Assembly: GCA_036272815.1 (NCBI GenBank)
Contig: DATAYA010000010.1
Location: 1-32,003 of the forward strand
DNA from: DATAYA01 sp036272815
GTDB lineage: Bacteria > Pseudomonadota > Alphaproteobacteria > Acetobacterales > Acetobacteraceae
Direction of reading: 5' to 3'
DNA length: 32,003 nucleotides
Part shown: positions 15,139 through 25,313 of the stretch, piece by piece
How positions within the stretch are numbered: the stretch's first letter is position 1
How the letters are laid out: the number at the start of each line of letters is the position of its first letter
Translations under genes and position numbers: made by a program
Notes under the pieces: model-generated
What the model was told of the DNA's origin: nothing
The model's input: the letters and a program-made list of their open reading frames with translations, nothing else
Databases searched by the model: none

Positions 15139-16509
15139 TCAGCGCATCGCCGGCCGGTCGGGCAAGCCGCCGCGGGCCGTCCGGATGCCGGCCCCGATCG
15201 CCGGCCCGATCGCCGGCCCGATCGCGGGCGACCGCCGCCAGCCCTGAGCGACCGCGGCCGCTCGCGTCGCCGTCGCCTGCGTGACCACGACCTCGCGGGT
15301 GGCGGCGAGCACCATCAGCAGCGTGAAGAAATAATCCCAGTAGGAGAGCGGCAGGAACGCCCCGCCAACGAGGTAGGCGACGATCGCCACCTGCGACATC
15401 CGCCCGAGGTCGCGCACCCAGTCCAGCTCCGGCCGGCCGCGGGCGAGGCGGATCAGGCGGAACGAGTTGAGAATGCCGACGAGGATCAGCCCGAGCCAGG
15501 CGGCGAAGGAAACGAACCCGGTCTCCGACCAGACTTCGACGAAGATGTCGTGCGTCGAGCGCGCGGTCACGCTGGGATCGACCGTATCGACGATCCATTG
15601 CGTGTAGGGGCCCATGAAGCCGGCGCCGGTCAGCGGATGCGCGAGCGCCAGCTTTGTCGCCGCCTTCCAGATCTCGATCCGGCCCTCGGCCGAGGCGTCC
15701 TGCTGGTAGTGGAAGATCGTGCCCATGCGGTCGAGGTAGGCCGGCGGCATGAACATGATGGCGAGGCCGATCGCCGCCACCAGCACGATCGCCGTGCCGA
15801 TCTTGCTGCGGCTGCGCCACCACATCACGCAGCCGATGCCGAACAGTCCGAGCAGCGCGCCCCGCGAGTAGCTGTCTACAACGGAGAGCAGCGTCAGCGC
15901 CATCACGATCAGGATCCCGGCGCGGACGAAGCGGTGGCTCGACCGCATTCGCAGATAGTTCATCAGCGGCAGGGTCACCAGCAGCCCGACCGCGAGATTG
16001 TTGTTGTCGCCGATCATGCTCCCCGACGGGCCGTACACATGGTACAGGCCCCCGGTGAAGATCGCGAACACACCGCCCTTGAGGCCGAAGAAGCCGAGCG
16101 CGATCACCATCATCCAGATCATCGCATGGATGCGCCGCGCGTCGGTCAGCAGCGCCCGGATCACGATCAGGAAGAAGAACGTCTTCAGGATGATCGTGTA
16201 TTTCGGATCGACGACGGCGGCGGGCGCCATGGCGAAGACGGTCGAGATCGAGATCATGATCAGGAACGCGATCAGCAGGAACGTGCTCGCATCGCGTGGC
16301 AGATGCTTGGGCTCGCGCGCGACGACGCAACCGATCGCGGTCACGATCGCGACCATCAGCGCCCAGGGCAGGTGCTCCGAGGCGCCATAGGTGAAGTCGT
16401 GCGGGCTCATGAACGAGATGTAGCCCCACAGCAGCACACCCACGAACGGCCGCATCATCGCGACCGGCAGCAGCGTCGCCATTTCGAGCATGAACAGTAG
16501 GTTGCGCAT
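15139..16509 (-). CDS. O-antigen ligase-like protein, exosortase A system-associated
   Basis: A 456-residue integral membrane protein with about ten hydrophobic segments. The N-terminus (MRNLLFMLEMATLLPVAMMR, PFVGVLLWGYISFMSPHDF) and GPSGSMIGDNNNLAVG (160-175) match the putative O-glycosylation ligase family found with exosortase A. Conserved ligase-type features are SYSRGALLG (213-221), the large outward loop with EGRIEIWKAA, and H320 in STHDIFVEVWSETGF. The Wzy_C/WaaL superfamily joins or polymerises lipid-linked glycans in the periplasm. Here it may transfer glycan to proteins or polymerise the exopolysaccharide. The C-terminus ends in three PAIG repeats and a basic tail that look dispensable. 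It begins 29 bp after prsT. Confidence 0.88.
   Translation of the reverse strand: MRNLLFMLEMATLLPVAMMRPFVGVLLWGYISFMSPHDFTYGASEHLPWALMVAIVTAIGCVVAREPKHLPRDASTFLLIAFLIMISISTVFAMAPAAVVDPKYTIILKTFFFLIVIRALLTDARRIHAMIWMMVIALGFFGLKGGVFAIFTGGLYHVYGPSGSMIGDNNNLAVGLLVTLPLMNYLRMRSSHRFVRAGILIVMALTLLSVVDSYSRGALLGLFGIGCVMWWRSRSKIGTAIVLVAAIGLAIMFMPPAYLDRMGTIFHYQQDASAEGRIEIWKAATKLALAHPLTGAGFMGPYTQWIVDTVDPSVTARSTHDIFVEVWSETGFVSFAAWLGLILVGILNSFRLIRLARGRPELDWVRDLGRMSQVAIVAYLVGGAFLPLSYWDYFFTLLMVLAATREVVVTQATATRAAAVAQGWRRSPAIGPAIGPAIGAGIRTARGGLPDRPAMR
15193..15228 (-). repeat. 12-bp tandem repeat in the 3' end of the ligase-like gene
   Basis: Three 12-bp units (CCCGATCGCCGG on the plus strand; the third differs slightly) encode PAIG-PAIG-PAIG at residues 428-439, outside the membrane domain. 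Confidence 0.8.
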
Positions 16510-16538
16510 CGGCGGGGCTCAGATGGCTCGGGCGGGGA

Positions 16539-19379
16539 TCAGCTCTTGGACAGCGTGCTGAGAAGCTGCTGCGCCTGCGCCTTCTCCTGGAACGCCGCCT
16601 TGTCGGCGACCAGCTTGTGCAGCAGCGAGACGGCGGCGTCGCGCTGGCCGGTATCCTTCAGCGCGACGGCGAGATGGAACGCGATCGAGGGATCGGTCGG
16701 CAACTCGTCATTCGCCTGGCGCAGCAGCGGCAGGCCCTTCGCGGCCTGACCCTGCTTGGTGAGGATCCAGCCGAGCGTGTCGGCGGTCTGGCCGCTCGAG
16801 GAGGACAGCACGTAGGCCTGCTGCGCCAGCGTCTCCGCCTGCGGATCGCCCTTGTGTTGATAGACCCAGGCGAGATTGTTGAGTGCCACCGCATCGTGCG
16901 GCTGTTTCGCGAGCACCGCCTTGAGGGTTGCCTCCGCGTGGTCCCAGTCGCCGGCCGAGATCTGCATCGAGGCCAGCGTCTGCACCAGCACCAGGTCCTG
17001 CGGGTGCTTGGTGGTCCAGTCCTGCACCGTCTGCATGGCCGCTGGCGCCTGCCCGGCCGCGGCCTGGGCCGTGGCGAGGCGGCCCACGAGATAGGGCGAC
17101 GGGTTCGCCTGCAACGCCGCCTGGTACGCGGTGGCCGCATCCTGCGGCTGCCGGGCGAGCATGTAGGCGTCGCCGCGCAGCCCGGCGGCGGGGACGAAGG
17201 TGAGGAGCTGGCTGTGCAGCCGGTCGGCGGTGGCGAGCGACCGCTTCAGCCCACCATCGGCGAAATCGATTTGCAGATAATATTCCAGCAATTGCAGGTT
17301 CTGCGGCGTGCGCGCGAGACCGGCCGAGACGACCTGCCGCGCTGCCTCGTAATCCTTGGCATCGATCAGCACGGCGATGAGCTGGCGTCGCGCCTCGGTC
17401 GAGTCCGGCTGCGCCGCGACCAGCGCTTGCAGCGTGTCGCGCGCGGCGCTGAGATTCTTCATTGCGATCTCGGCGCGGGCGCGGGCACTGAGCAGCACCG
17501 GGTTCGAGGTCGGGTGCGCGGCATCCGGCGCCAGCAGCGCCAGCGCACGCTCCGGGTGGCCGGTGCGAGTGTCGAGGTCGGCCAGGGCCGCGGTGAAGTT
17601 GGCGTTGGTCGGCGCCGCCGCCCGCGCCTTCTGCAGCACGGAAGTCGCCGCATCGACGTTGCCCTGCCGGAGCAGCCCGTTGATGGTGGCCGAGACCGCC
17701 GGCGCATAGCCGGGCTGGCGGGCCAGGATGCCGGCCAGCACGCGCGCCGATTCGGCGCCGTCGCCCTGCATCGCCGCGACCTTGGCGAGGTTCATCTGGG
17801 CCGGCATGAAGTCCGGCTGCTGCTTGACCACCGCCTCGAACGCGGTGCGGGCGCCGGGCAGGTCGAGTTCGGCGAGCTTGAGCATGCCGTCGAGGTTGCC
17901 GATCGCCGGCGTGTTGCCCTGGGCGGCGCGCAGGCGGGCCAGTGCTGCCGTGGCGGCGTCGGTCTTGCCGCTCGCCAACTCCGCGAACACCAGCGCCTGG
18001 CCGGCATAGGCCTGATCGGGAGCGAGCTTGAGCGACTGTTCGAGGTCGCCGATCGCCGCCCCCTCCTGGCCGAGGCCGAGGCGGGTCGCGGCAAGCCGGG
18101 TGCGGATCGCGGCGTCCCGCGGCGCGAGGGTTGCCGCCCTCTGGAACGCCTCGACCGCATCGTCGGGGCGCCCAGCGCGCACGTAGGCGCGGCCGAGCAT
18201 GTCCTCCATCTGCGCGTCCGCATGGCCCGACGCGGCGAACGGTGCCAGCACGGCGATCACCGGCGCGGCGTCGTTCTGGCTGAGCGCGATCTGCGCCAAC
18301 AGCTTGGCACCGGCCGGATCGCCCGGATTGTGGGCGTTGTAGCGGGAAGCGGCCTCGATTGCCTGCTGCACCTGGCCGAGCTTGAACTTCACGATCGCCT
18401 GCAGGTAGTACGCGCGCGGGATCGTGGCCATCGCGATCGAGACCTTCTGAAGGTCGGCATCCGCCGCTCTCCAGTCCTGCGCCTTGGCCGCGAGCACCGC
18501 CTCCAGATAGGTCGCCTGGATATTCCCGGGCAGCACCTTGAGCACCTGCGCCAGGTCGGTCTTCGCCGCCGCATCCTGGCCGAGATTGAGGTATGTGGAC
18601 GCCCGTTCGGTGAGCGGTCCGGGGGCGCCGGGAGCGGCGGCCACGGCCCGGTCGAGCAGCACCAGCGCCTCCTTCGCATGACCGCTGCCGCGCAGGATCT
18701 GCGCCTTCAGCACCAGCGCGTCGATCTGCTTCGGGTTGATCGCCAGCACGCCGTCGAGCCGTTGCACCGCAGTCGGGGCGTCGTGCGACAGCAATGCCAG
18801 GCGTGCTTGCCCGAGCAGCGGGTCGGGCGATTTCGGCGCGAGCTTGGCAGCCTCGGCGAAAGACGCGGCCGCCGCGTCGTGCTGCTGCGTCGCCATCTGG
18901 GCATAGCCGCGGCCGACCAGCACCACGGCGCGGACCGCGGGATCGGTCTGGTTGGCCGGCATCTCGCGCAGCAGGGCGGCATAGCGGCGCTGCGCCAGAA
19001 AGGCGCGGGCCAGCAGTTCGTTGGCGAGACGGGCGTCGGCGCCCGCCGCGAGTGCGGCGCGGGCCTGCGTCTCGGCGGCGACGCCATCCCCGAATTGCAG
19101 GTCGAGCAGCCCAAGCTCGTATTGCGCGCGGCCGTTCTTCGGATCGGTGCGCACCGCGTTGCGGAGCTGGATCAGGGCGGCGCGCACGTCGCCCTTCGCC
19201 AGCAGCCGGTTCGCGTCGGCGAGGTAGTTGGGCGCCGCCATCGCCGGGGCGGCGACACAGGCGAGCAGCACCGCGCCCACCAGGGCGCCAGACGGCCACG
19301 CGCCAGACGGCCACGCGCCAGATGGGCGGGCGCCCGATGATCGGACGGCAGACGGGACGAAACCGCTTCTGCGCAGCAT
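16539..19379 (-). CDS. prsT: XrtA/PEP-CTERM system TPR-repeat protein PrsT
   Basis: A protein of about 946 residues made almost entirely of tetratricopeptide repeats after a signal peptide. The mature start APNYLADANRLLAKGDVRAA and many 34-residue repeats (A-x-x-LG/A pairs, proline-ended helices) fit the PrsT family (TIGR02917), normally around 900 residues. Members are encoded beside prsK/prsR in exosortase A loci and probably act as periplasmic scaffolds for polysaccharide assembly, like PelB/AlgK-type TPR proteins; this is inference. I prefer the ATG at 19379, with GAGG nine bases upstream. A GTG at 19388 overlapping the prsR stop (GTGA) would add three residues. The signal peptide contains a pentapeptide repeat. 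It is part of the prsK-prsR-prsT run. Confidence 0.92.
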   Translation of the reverse strand: MLRRSGFVPSAVRSSGARPSGAWPSGAWPSGALVGAVLLACVAAPAMAAPNYLADANRLLAKGDVRAALIQLRNAVRTDPKNGRAQYELGLLDLQFGDGVAAETQARAALAAGADARLANELLARAFLAQRRYAALLREMPANQTDPAVRAVVLVGRGYAQMATQQHDAAAASFAEAAKLAPKSPDPLLGQARLALLSHDAPTAVQRLDGVLAINPKQIDALVLKAQILRGSGHAKEALVLLDRAVAAAPGAPGPLTERASTYLNLGQDAAAKTDLAQVLKVLPGNIQATYLEAVLAAKAQDWRAADADLQKVSIAMATIPRAYYLQAIVKFKLGQVQQAIEAASRYNAHNPGDPAGAKLLAQIALSQNDAAPVIAVLAPFAASGHADAQMEDMLGRAYVRAGRPDDAVEAFQRAATLAPRDAAIRTRLAATRLGLGQEGAAIGDLEQSLKLAPDQAYAGQALVFAELASGKTDAATAALARLRAAQGNTPAIGNLDGMLKLAELDLPGARTAFEAVVKQQPDFMPAQMNLAKVAAMQGDGAESARVLAGILARQPGYAPAVSATINGLLRQGNVDAATSVLQKARAAAPTNANFTAALADLDTRTGHPERALALLAPDAAHPTSNPVLLSARARAEIAMKNLSAARDTLQALVAAQPDSTEARRQLIAVLIDAKDYEAARQVVSAGLARTPQNLQLLEYYLQIDFADGGLKRSLATADRLHSQLLTFVPAAGLRGDAYMLARQPQDAATAYQAALQANPSPYLVGRLATAQAAAGQAPAAMQTVQDWTTKHPQDLVLVQTLASMQISAGDWDHAEATLKAVLAKQPHDAVALNNLAWVYQHKGDPQAETLAQQAYVLSSSSGQTADTLGWILTKQGQAAKGLPLLRQANDELPTDPSIAFHLAVALKDTGQRDAAVSLLHKLVADKAAFQEKAQAQQLLSTLSKS
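19285..19344 (-). repeat. 15-bp tandem repeat in the prsT signal-peptide region
   Basis: Four 15-bp units (GCGCCAGACGGCCAC twice, then two degenerate units) encode PSGAW/PSGAL/ARPSGAW-type pentapeptides in the n-region before the hydrophobic core of the signal peptide. Confidence 0.8.
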
Positions 19380-19384
19380 GACGC

Positions 19385-20824
<1,440 letters not shown>

Positions 20825-20834
20825 GTGGCTCCGT

Positions 20835-22979
20835 TCAGGCGGAGAGGGCTGCGGTTTCGGCCACCGCGATCCCCTCGGCGGGCAGCAGTACCCGCATGGT
20901 GGTGCCCGCGCCAGGCTCGCTCAGCACCAGCAGGTCGCCGCCGGCGGCGCGCAGCAGCTCGCGTGCCTGGAAGGCGCCGATGCCGGTGCCCTGGCGCTTG
21001 GTCGAAAGGAACGGGCGGAACAGGTGGTCGCGGACGAATTCCGGGCTCATCCCCGGGCCGCGGTCGACGATGTCGATCAGCACCCGCCGCTTCTCGTGGC
21101 GGATGGCGAGCCGCACCGGCTGGCCGGGGGCGGACGCCTCGATCGCGTTGTTGAGCAGGTGCGTCACCACCGCCTCGAACGCGCCCGCCTCCATCGCAAC
21201 CGAGGCGGAGCGGCCGTCGGTCTCCAGACTGACCGCCTCCGCGCGGGCCCGCGCGCGGACCGCGACGAGATCGCCGAGACGCTGCGCCGGCTCGATCGTG
21301 GTGCGCTCGATCGCGGCGTCGGGCGCTTGCAGCTTTTCCAGCATGCCGGTGATGCGGCCCGCGGCCGAGCGGATGGTGCGCAGCATATCGCGCTGGAACT
21401 CGGGGTTGCCGCCATGCACCTCGGCATTGGCGAGCAGCAGCGAGAGCTGGCTGCCGACGTTCTTGACGTCGTGGACCACGAAGGCGAAGCGCTTGCTGTA
21501 CTCCTGGAGCTGCCGTGTCTGCATCAGCACCTGCGTCGCGTGCTGCTCGGCGACGTAGCTCGCCGCCTGTCGGGCGATGACGCGCAGCAGGTCGAAGGCT
21601 TCCCGCTCCAGGTGAAAGGCGGCGCGCGGGCGGGCCAGCAGCACGAAGCCGATCACCTGCCCCAGATGGTTGAGCGGCACGGCGAGCCAGAGCTGCGGCA
21701 CCCCGTCCAGCGCTTCCGGCACTGGCGCCGCCGACACCGACCCCGCAGACCCTGGCGCATCCGCGGCCGCGCCGAAGACCGCGATCCAGTCGCCGCCGCG
21801 GAAATGCTGCACCAGCGGGTCGTCGGCGGCCACCGGGGCGAGCGAGGCCGGCATGTTCCACGACCCCGCCCAGGTGAAGGCCGCATCTCCCTGCTCGCGC
21901 ACCAGCAACGCGCCGGCGGGGCTGTCCACGACCTCGGCCAGCACGCGGATCACGCGGCGTTGCAGGCCGACATAGGCCCCGCCATTCGCGTCCGTCGCGG
22001 AGAGGGTGGCGATGCAGCGCATCCATTCGCGGCGATAATCGTAGCGATGGGTGAAGAAGTGGTCGACGAGCACGCCGCGCAGCCGCGAGCGCGCCGAGCC
22101 CGACGTGACCACGACCAGCAGTGCGATGCTGCCGGCGAAGACGATGCTGATCTCCGCGACCTCGCCCCAGCCGGGGCCGAGCTTGCGGAACACCTCGCCG
22201 GCCGCGGCCAACGCCAGGAGGAAGATGCCGCCCGCGACCAGACTGGCGCTGCGGAAGACGACGGTGCGGGAGACGTGGATGTCGATCTCCCAGCGCCGGT
22301 TGCGCACCATGCCCACCGCAAGCAGCGGCGCCACCACCGCGGTTGCGGTGGCGCGGCCCTGGAACAGCAGCGAGGAGACCCGGTGGAACAGCGCCGCATC
22401 GGCGTAGAGCACGAAATTGTAGAGGAACATCCCGCCGATCGCGATGCACGGCAGGTTGATGTACCAGCGCTGATCCTCCGGCGTGTTGAGATACAGATTC
22501 TCCACCAGCAGCACGTTGCAGACCGCGAGCCCAAGACGGGCGGCAACCTGCAGCGACCAGACGGACACGTTCGGCCCGAGTGTCAGGAAGTCGGCCAGTG
22601 GCATGACCCCGAGCACCAGCACCGCGATCAGTCCCATCGTGGCGAAGGCGCGGCCGAGCACGCGGTCGCCCTCGATGCCGCGGCGGTAGAGGTGCAGCAC
22701 GAAGCCGTACCAGGCGACCGCATTGGCCAATTCGAGCGCGCCGGCGAGGCCGCCGGGCCCCGATGCGGATGGCTCCCAGGCGATTGTGACGGCCCAGATG
22801 GCGGTGATGGCGCAGGCGCCGGCGAGCAGCAGCCCAGTGCGGCTGCGCCGTGCCGGCTCCCCGGCCCGGCCGTGCCTGCGGCTGCGCCGTGCCTGCACGA
22901 GGATGAGGGCCGCCAGCGCCGCGTACACGGCGGCGCACAGCGCATAGAGGCCTGCCGTCACGCCGCTGCCCAGGTCCAT
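20835..22979 (-). CDS. prsK: XrtA/PEP-CTERM system histidine kinase PrsK
   Basis: A 714-residue membrane sensor kinase. Eight or so hydrophobic segments occupy residues 10-300, then a GAF-like domain (about 330-480), a dimerisation helix with phospho-acceptor H503 in FVVHDVKN, and an HATPase domain with N box HLLNNAIEA (608-616), G1 DRGPGMS (639-645) and G2 GTGIGAFQARE (664-674). The VKN/GTGIGAFQARE style is that of PrsK (TIGR02916). It should phosphorylate PrsR at D52; the signal is unknown. The GAF domain contains a low-complexity alanine/proline stretch (404-421). A strong purine-rich GGGAGGGAAAAGGAG precedes the ATG. A perfect inverted repeat lies 20 bp upstream of the start. Confidence 0.95.
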   Translation of the reverse strand: MDLGSGVTAGLYALCAAVYAALAALILVQARRSRRHGRAGEPARRSRTGLLLAGACAITAIWAVTIAWEPSASGPGGLAGALELANAVAWYGFVLHLYRRGIEGDRVLGRAFATMGLIAVLVLGVMPLADFLTLGPNVSVWSLQVAARLGLAVCNVLLVENLYLNTPEDQRWYINLPCIAIGGMFLYNFVLYADAALFHRVSSLLFQGRATATAVVAPLLAVGMVRNRRWEIDIHVSRTVVFRSASLVAGGIFLLALAAAGEVFRKLGPGWGEVAEISIVFAGSIALLVVVTSGSARSRLRGVLVDHFFTHRYDYRREWMRCIATLSATDANGGAYVGLQRRVIRVLAEVVDSPAGALLVREQGDAAFTWAGSWNMPASLAPVAADDPLVQHFRGGDWIAVFGAAADAPGSAGSVSAAPVPEALDGVPQLWLAVPLNHLGQVIGFVLLARPRAAFHLEREAFDLLRVIARQAASYVAEQHATQVLMQTRQLQEYSKRFAFVVHDVKNVGSQLSLLLANAEVHGGNPEFQRDMLRTIRSAAGRITGMLEKLQAPDAAIERTTIEPAQRLGDLVAVRARARAEAVSLETDGRSASVAMEAGAFEAVVTHLLNNAIEASAPGQPVRLAIRHEKRRVLIDIVDRGPGMSPEFVRDHLFRPFLSTKRQGTGIGAFQARELLRAAGGDLLVLSEPGAGTTMRVLLPAEGIAVAETAALSA

Positions 22980-22998
22980 CGCTCCTTTTCCCTCCCGC

Positions 22999-23026
22999 CC
23001 GCGGATCCGCGCACGGTGATCCGCGG
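22999..23026. promoter_or_regulatory. Perfect 9-bp inverted repeat upstream of prsK
   Basis: CCGCGGATC at 22999-23007 and GATCCGCGG at 23018-23026 are separated by 10 bases. It sits in the 211-bp gap between the sugar transferase and prsK, 20 bp before the prsK ATG and just ahead of its Shine-Dalgarno region. It could be an operator or a leader hairpin; no T run follows on either strand, so a simple terminator is unlikely. I found nothing else definite in 22980-23190. Confidence 0.5.
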
Positions 23027-23190
23027 CTTCTTCATGGCGTGGCCGGCCTTTTCATTCATAGAGCTGTGCGGTCACGCATGCCACCGTCATCACGGCCCCG
23101 CGCGCCAACACGTGCCCGGGAGAGCATGCATATCGCCCGCATCGGATGCGCGCCGAATACGCCCGAATGGCGGCGCCCTGCCGTGGGACT

Positions 23191-24615
23191 CTAGCGTGCG
23201 CCTTCCTGGAATAGGATGACGCGCACGGTCGAGATCAGGATCAGCAGATCGAGGAAGAGGCTGCGATTCTTCACGTAGTAGAGGTCGTAGGACAACTTCT
23301 CGCGCGCGTCCTCGACCGAGGCGCCGTAGGGGAAGTTGACCTGCGCCCAGCCGGTGATGCCCGGCTTGACCGCGCTGCGATGGCGGTAGAACGGGATCGC
23401 CTCCGCGAGCTGCTCCACGAAATGCGGCCGCTCCGGTCGCGGGCCGACGAAGCCCATGTCGCCGCGCAGGACGCAGAAGATCTGCGGCAGCTCGTCGATG
23501 CGGGTGGCGCGGATGAAGGCGCCGACGCGGGTGACGCGGGGGTCGTTCTGGGCCGCCCAGATCGGCCGTCCCTGCTCGGCGTCGACGCGCATGCTGCGGA
23601 ACTTGAGCAACGGGAACTCGCGGCCGTGCTGACCCACGCGGAGCTGACGATAGAAGATCGGACCGTCGCTGTCGAACTTGATGGCGATCGCGGTAACCAG
23701 CATCACCGGCAGAGCCAGCAGCAGCAGCAGCAGGCTCACCACGACGTCGAGGCCGCGCCGCAGCACGGCGGAGAGCCTGCCCACGCGGAAGCCGCCGCCG
23801 AGCGCCAGCCGCTCCGCTGCCATGTGGTCGATGTCGATGCGGCCGAGCTGCTGCTCGCGGAACTCCACGTCGTCGATCACCCGGATGCCCTGGGTGCGCC
23901 AGCCGAGCAGCACCTCGGCCGCGACGCGGCCAAGCATCTCGGAGCCGGCCCTGTGGTCGGCAAAATGTTCGCCGGCAGGGTCGTCGCAGGCCACCACGAC
24001 ACCCCAGACCTTCGCCTGGCGCAGCGCCGCGGCGGCGGGCAGGGCGTCGTCGCCGGCCGGCCGCGGCAGCACCGCCAACTCGAAGAAGCGGGCCTGCTGG
24101 TCGCGGATCGCGTCGGCCATCGCCGCTGCGCGGATGCCGTCGCCCACCACCACCACGCGGCGCGCGAACAGCTTCAGGCGCACCGCCGAGCTGAACACGA
24201 AGCGGGTGACGAACAGGCAGATCGTCCAGGCGAACAGCACTTTCGCGAGCCACATCAATTCGTGCAGCAGCGTGCCCGGCAGCCGGCCGCGGACGGCGGC
24301 GTGCGCGAGCAGCAGCGCCGGCATTGCGATCGCCACCACGATGGCCGCGTTGAACAGCAGGCGCCGGCGTTCAAGGCAGATTTCCGGGCGGTAGAGCCCG
24401 ATCGCCAGCGACGTGGCGCCGATCGTGCCGACCAGGCGGGCGGCGAGCAGCGCGCTCGCAGGATGCAGCGGCAATGCCGCCAGACCGGGGGCGGCCATGT
24501 CGGGGGCGGCCCCGGCCACCAGCATCGCGTAGATCAGGAGGAAGGACAGGCCGAGCTCGGCCGCGCACAGAGCGAGCATCTCGAGCGAGATGTAGTGGCC
24601 GAGGATGCGGGTCAA
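23191..24615 (-). CDS. Polyprenyl glycosylphosphotransferase (EpsB-type sugar transferase)
   Basis: A 474-residue membrane enzyme that transfers a sugar-1-phosphate to undecaprenyl phosphate, starting the repeat unit. Four hydrophobic segments occupy about 15-145. A degenerate Rossmann-like CoA-binding domain follows (152-262). The bacterial sugar transferase domain (285-474) contains KFRSMRVDAE (338-347), DELPQ (374-378), GDMGFVGPRPER (385-396) and KPGITGWAQVN (417-427). Arrangement and N-terminus (RILGHYISLE) resemble the PEP-CTERM-associated EpsB_2 family (TIGR03013). The only start giving this N-terminus is a TTG at 24615; the next in-frame candidate, ATG at 24582, would cut into the conserved segment. 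It is the first gene of the minus arm; the sugar (glucose or galactose) is not determinable. Confidence 0.92.
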   Translation of the reverse strand: MTRILGHYISLEMLALCAAELGLSFLLIYAMLVAGAAPDMAAPGLAALPLHPASALLAARLVGTIGATSLAIGLYRPEICLERRRLLFNAAIVVAIAMPALLLAHAAVRGRLPGTLLHELMWLAKVLFAWTICLFVTRFVFSSAVRLKLFARRVVVVGDGIRAAAMADAIRDQQARFFELAVLPRPAGDDALPAAAALRQAKVWGVVVACDDPAGEHFADHRAGSEMLGRVAAEVLLGWRTQGIRVIDDVEFREQQLGRIDIDHMAAERLALGGGFRVGRLSAVLRRGLDVVVSLLLLLLALPVMLVTAIAIKFDSDGPIFYRQLRVGQHGREFPLLKFRSMRVDAEQGRPIWAAQNDPRVTRVGAFIRATRIDELPQIFCVLRGDMGFVGPRPERPHFVEQLAEAIPFYRHRSAVKPGITGWAQVNFPYGASVEDAREKLSYDLYYVKNRSLFLDLLILISTVRVILFQEGAR

Positions 24616-25181
24616 CGCCGTGCATCCCCGGCGCGGCGCGCGACGGCGCCGACCGATCGTTTCAAGGCCGTTGCCGGCCGAAAGTCAGACGCTACTGTCA
24701 TTATCGAGTCCTATCCTCGCCACGAGCACAGCCTCCAGCTATCGCACGAGGCGTCGATTTACCCGAAAACAGTTACGTTTTTTTGAGCCGCTCCGGAGTC
24801 CTTGCGCGGGGGTTGCCGCGATCGGCTAGAAGGTCCAGGCGACACCGCAACGGTTGCTGCCGTATCGCACGGACGCAAGCCACCGCGATATCAGCGTTTT
24901 CTGACCATTACATGACATTCCTTCCCGGTCAAGCGCGGAACGCAATGGCTGGACCGCGCGCGGTTACACCAAATCGCGAGGCGGCGCAGGCGACCCTCGG
25001 ATGTCGCAACCATTGCGCGACCGTTCCGCCGCCGGCCGCGGGCTGCGGCCCAACAAGGCTTTGCGGTAACCGGGCGTTGATGGTATTCATCCAATTATAC
25101 CAAGCGGGCCGGAGTTGGGGTGCTACGGACGTGGCGCATGGCGTGAGGATGGCTTCGGTGCGGTCGGTATGAGTGCCTTGC
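24616..25181. other. Intergenic region between the divergent arms, no gene seen
   Basis: These 566 bases are less GC-biased than the flanks, with patches such as AGTTACGTTTTTTT at about 24771-24784. I find no ORF with supporting motif or ribosome site. It must hold the promoter for the minus arm and probably for the tRNA. A possible sigma-70-like pair TTGCGG (25061) and TATTCA (25084) with 17-base spacing is weak. An inverted repeat (24935-24947 and 25011-25029) is interrupted by five bases in the second arm. Confidence 0.55.
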
Positions 25182-25255
25182 AGGCGCGTAGCTCAGTGGC
25201 AGAGCGCTGCCACAACATGGCAGAGGCGGGGGTTCAACTCCTTCCGCGCCTACCA
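25182..25255 (+). tRNA. tRNA-Val-like gene with atypical anticodon loop (AAC, C33)
   Basis: A full cloverleaf can be drawn. The acceptor stem AGGCGCG (25182-25188) pairs with CGCGCCT (25245-25251), followed by A73 and encoded CCA. The D arm is GCTC-AGTGGCA-GAGC, the anticodon stem CTGCC/GGCAG is perfect, and the T arm has GGGGG/CCTTC around TTCAACT. Conserved U8, A14, G18, G19, U54, U55, C56 and A58 are all present. The anticodon loop (25212-25218) reads ACAACAT, which gives anticodon AAC (25214-25216) and C instead of the near-universal U at position 33. A normal tRNA-Val(GAC) loop, as I recall it, would be TTGACAT, so three adjacent loop bases differ. It may be a decaying tRNA-Val copy or an unusual functional one. 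Confidence 0.75.
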
Positions 25256-25313
25256 CTGACGCCGCGTGGCCGTCGACCTTGCCGCGGATTTGCCGGGCGA
25301 CCGCTATGGTAGC

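Noticed and set aside
16617..19340. Plus-strand ORF of 907 codons opposite prsT
   Set aside because: Antisense mirror of a TPR gene with low-complexity arginine/glycine-rich composition and no recognisable domain.
23100..23125. Sigma-54-like GGGCACG on the minus strand upstream of prsK
   Set aside because: A good -24-like block but no TTGC at the right distance; the match is one base off.
25269..25286. Possible sigma-54 promoter TGGCCG...TTGC near the tRNA
   Set aside because: The GG and GC elements are separated by 11 rather than 10 bases, and the site is only just downstream of the tRNA; not strong enough to annotate as a PrsR/RpoN target.
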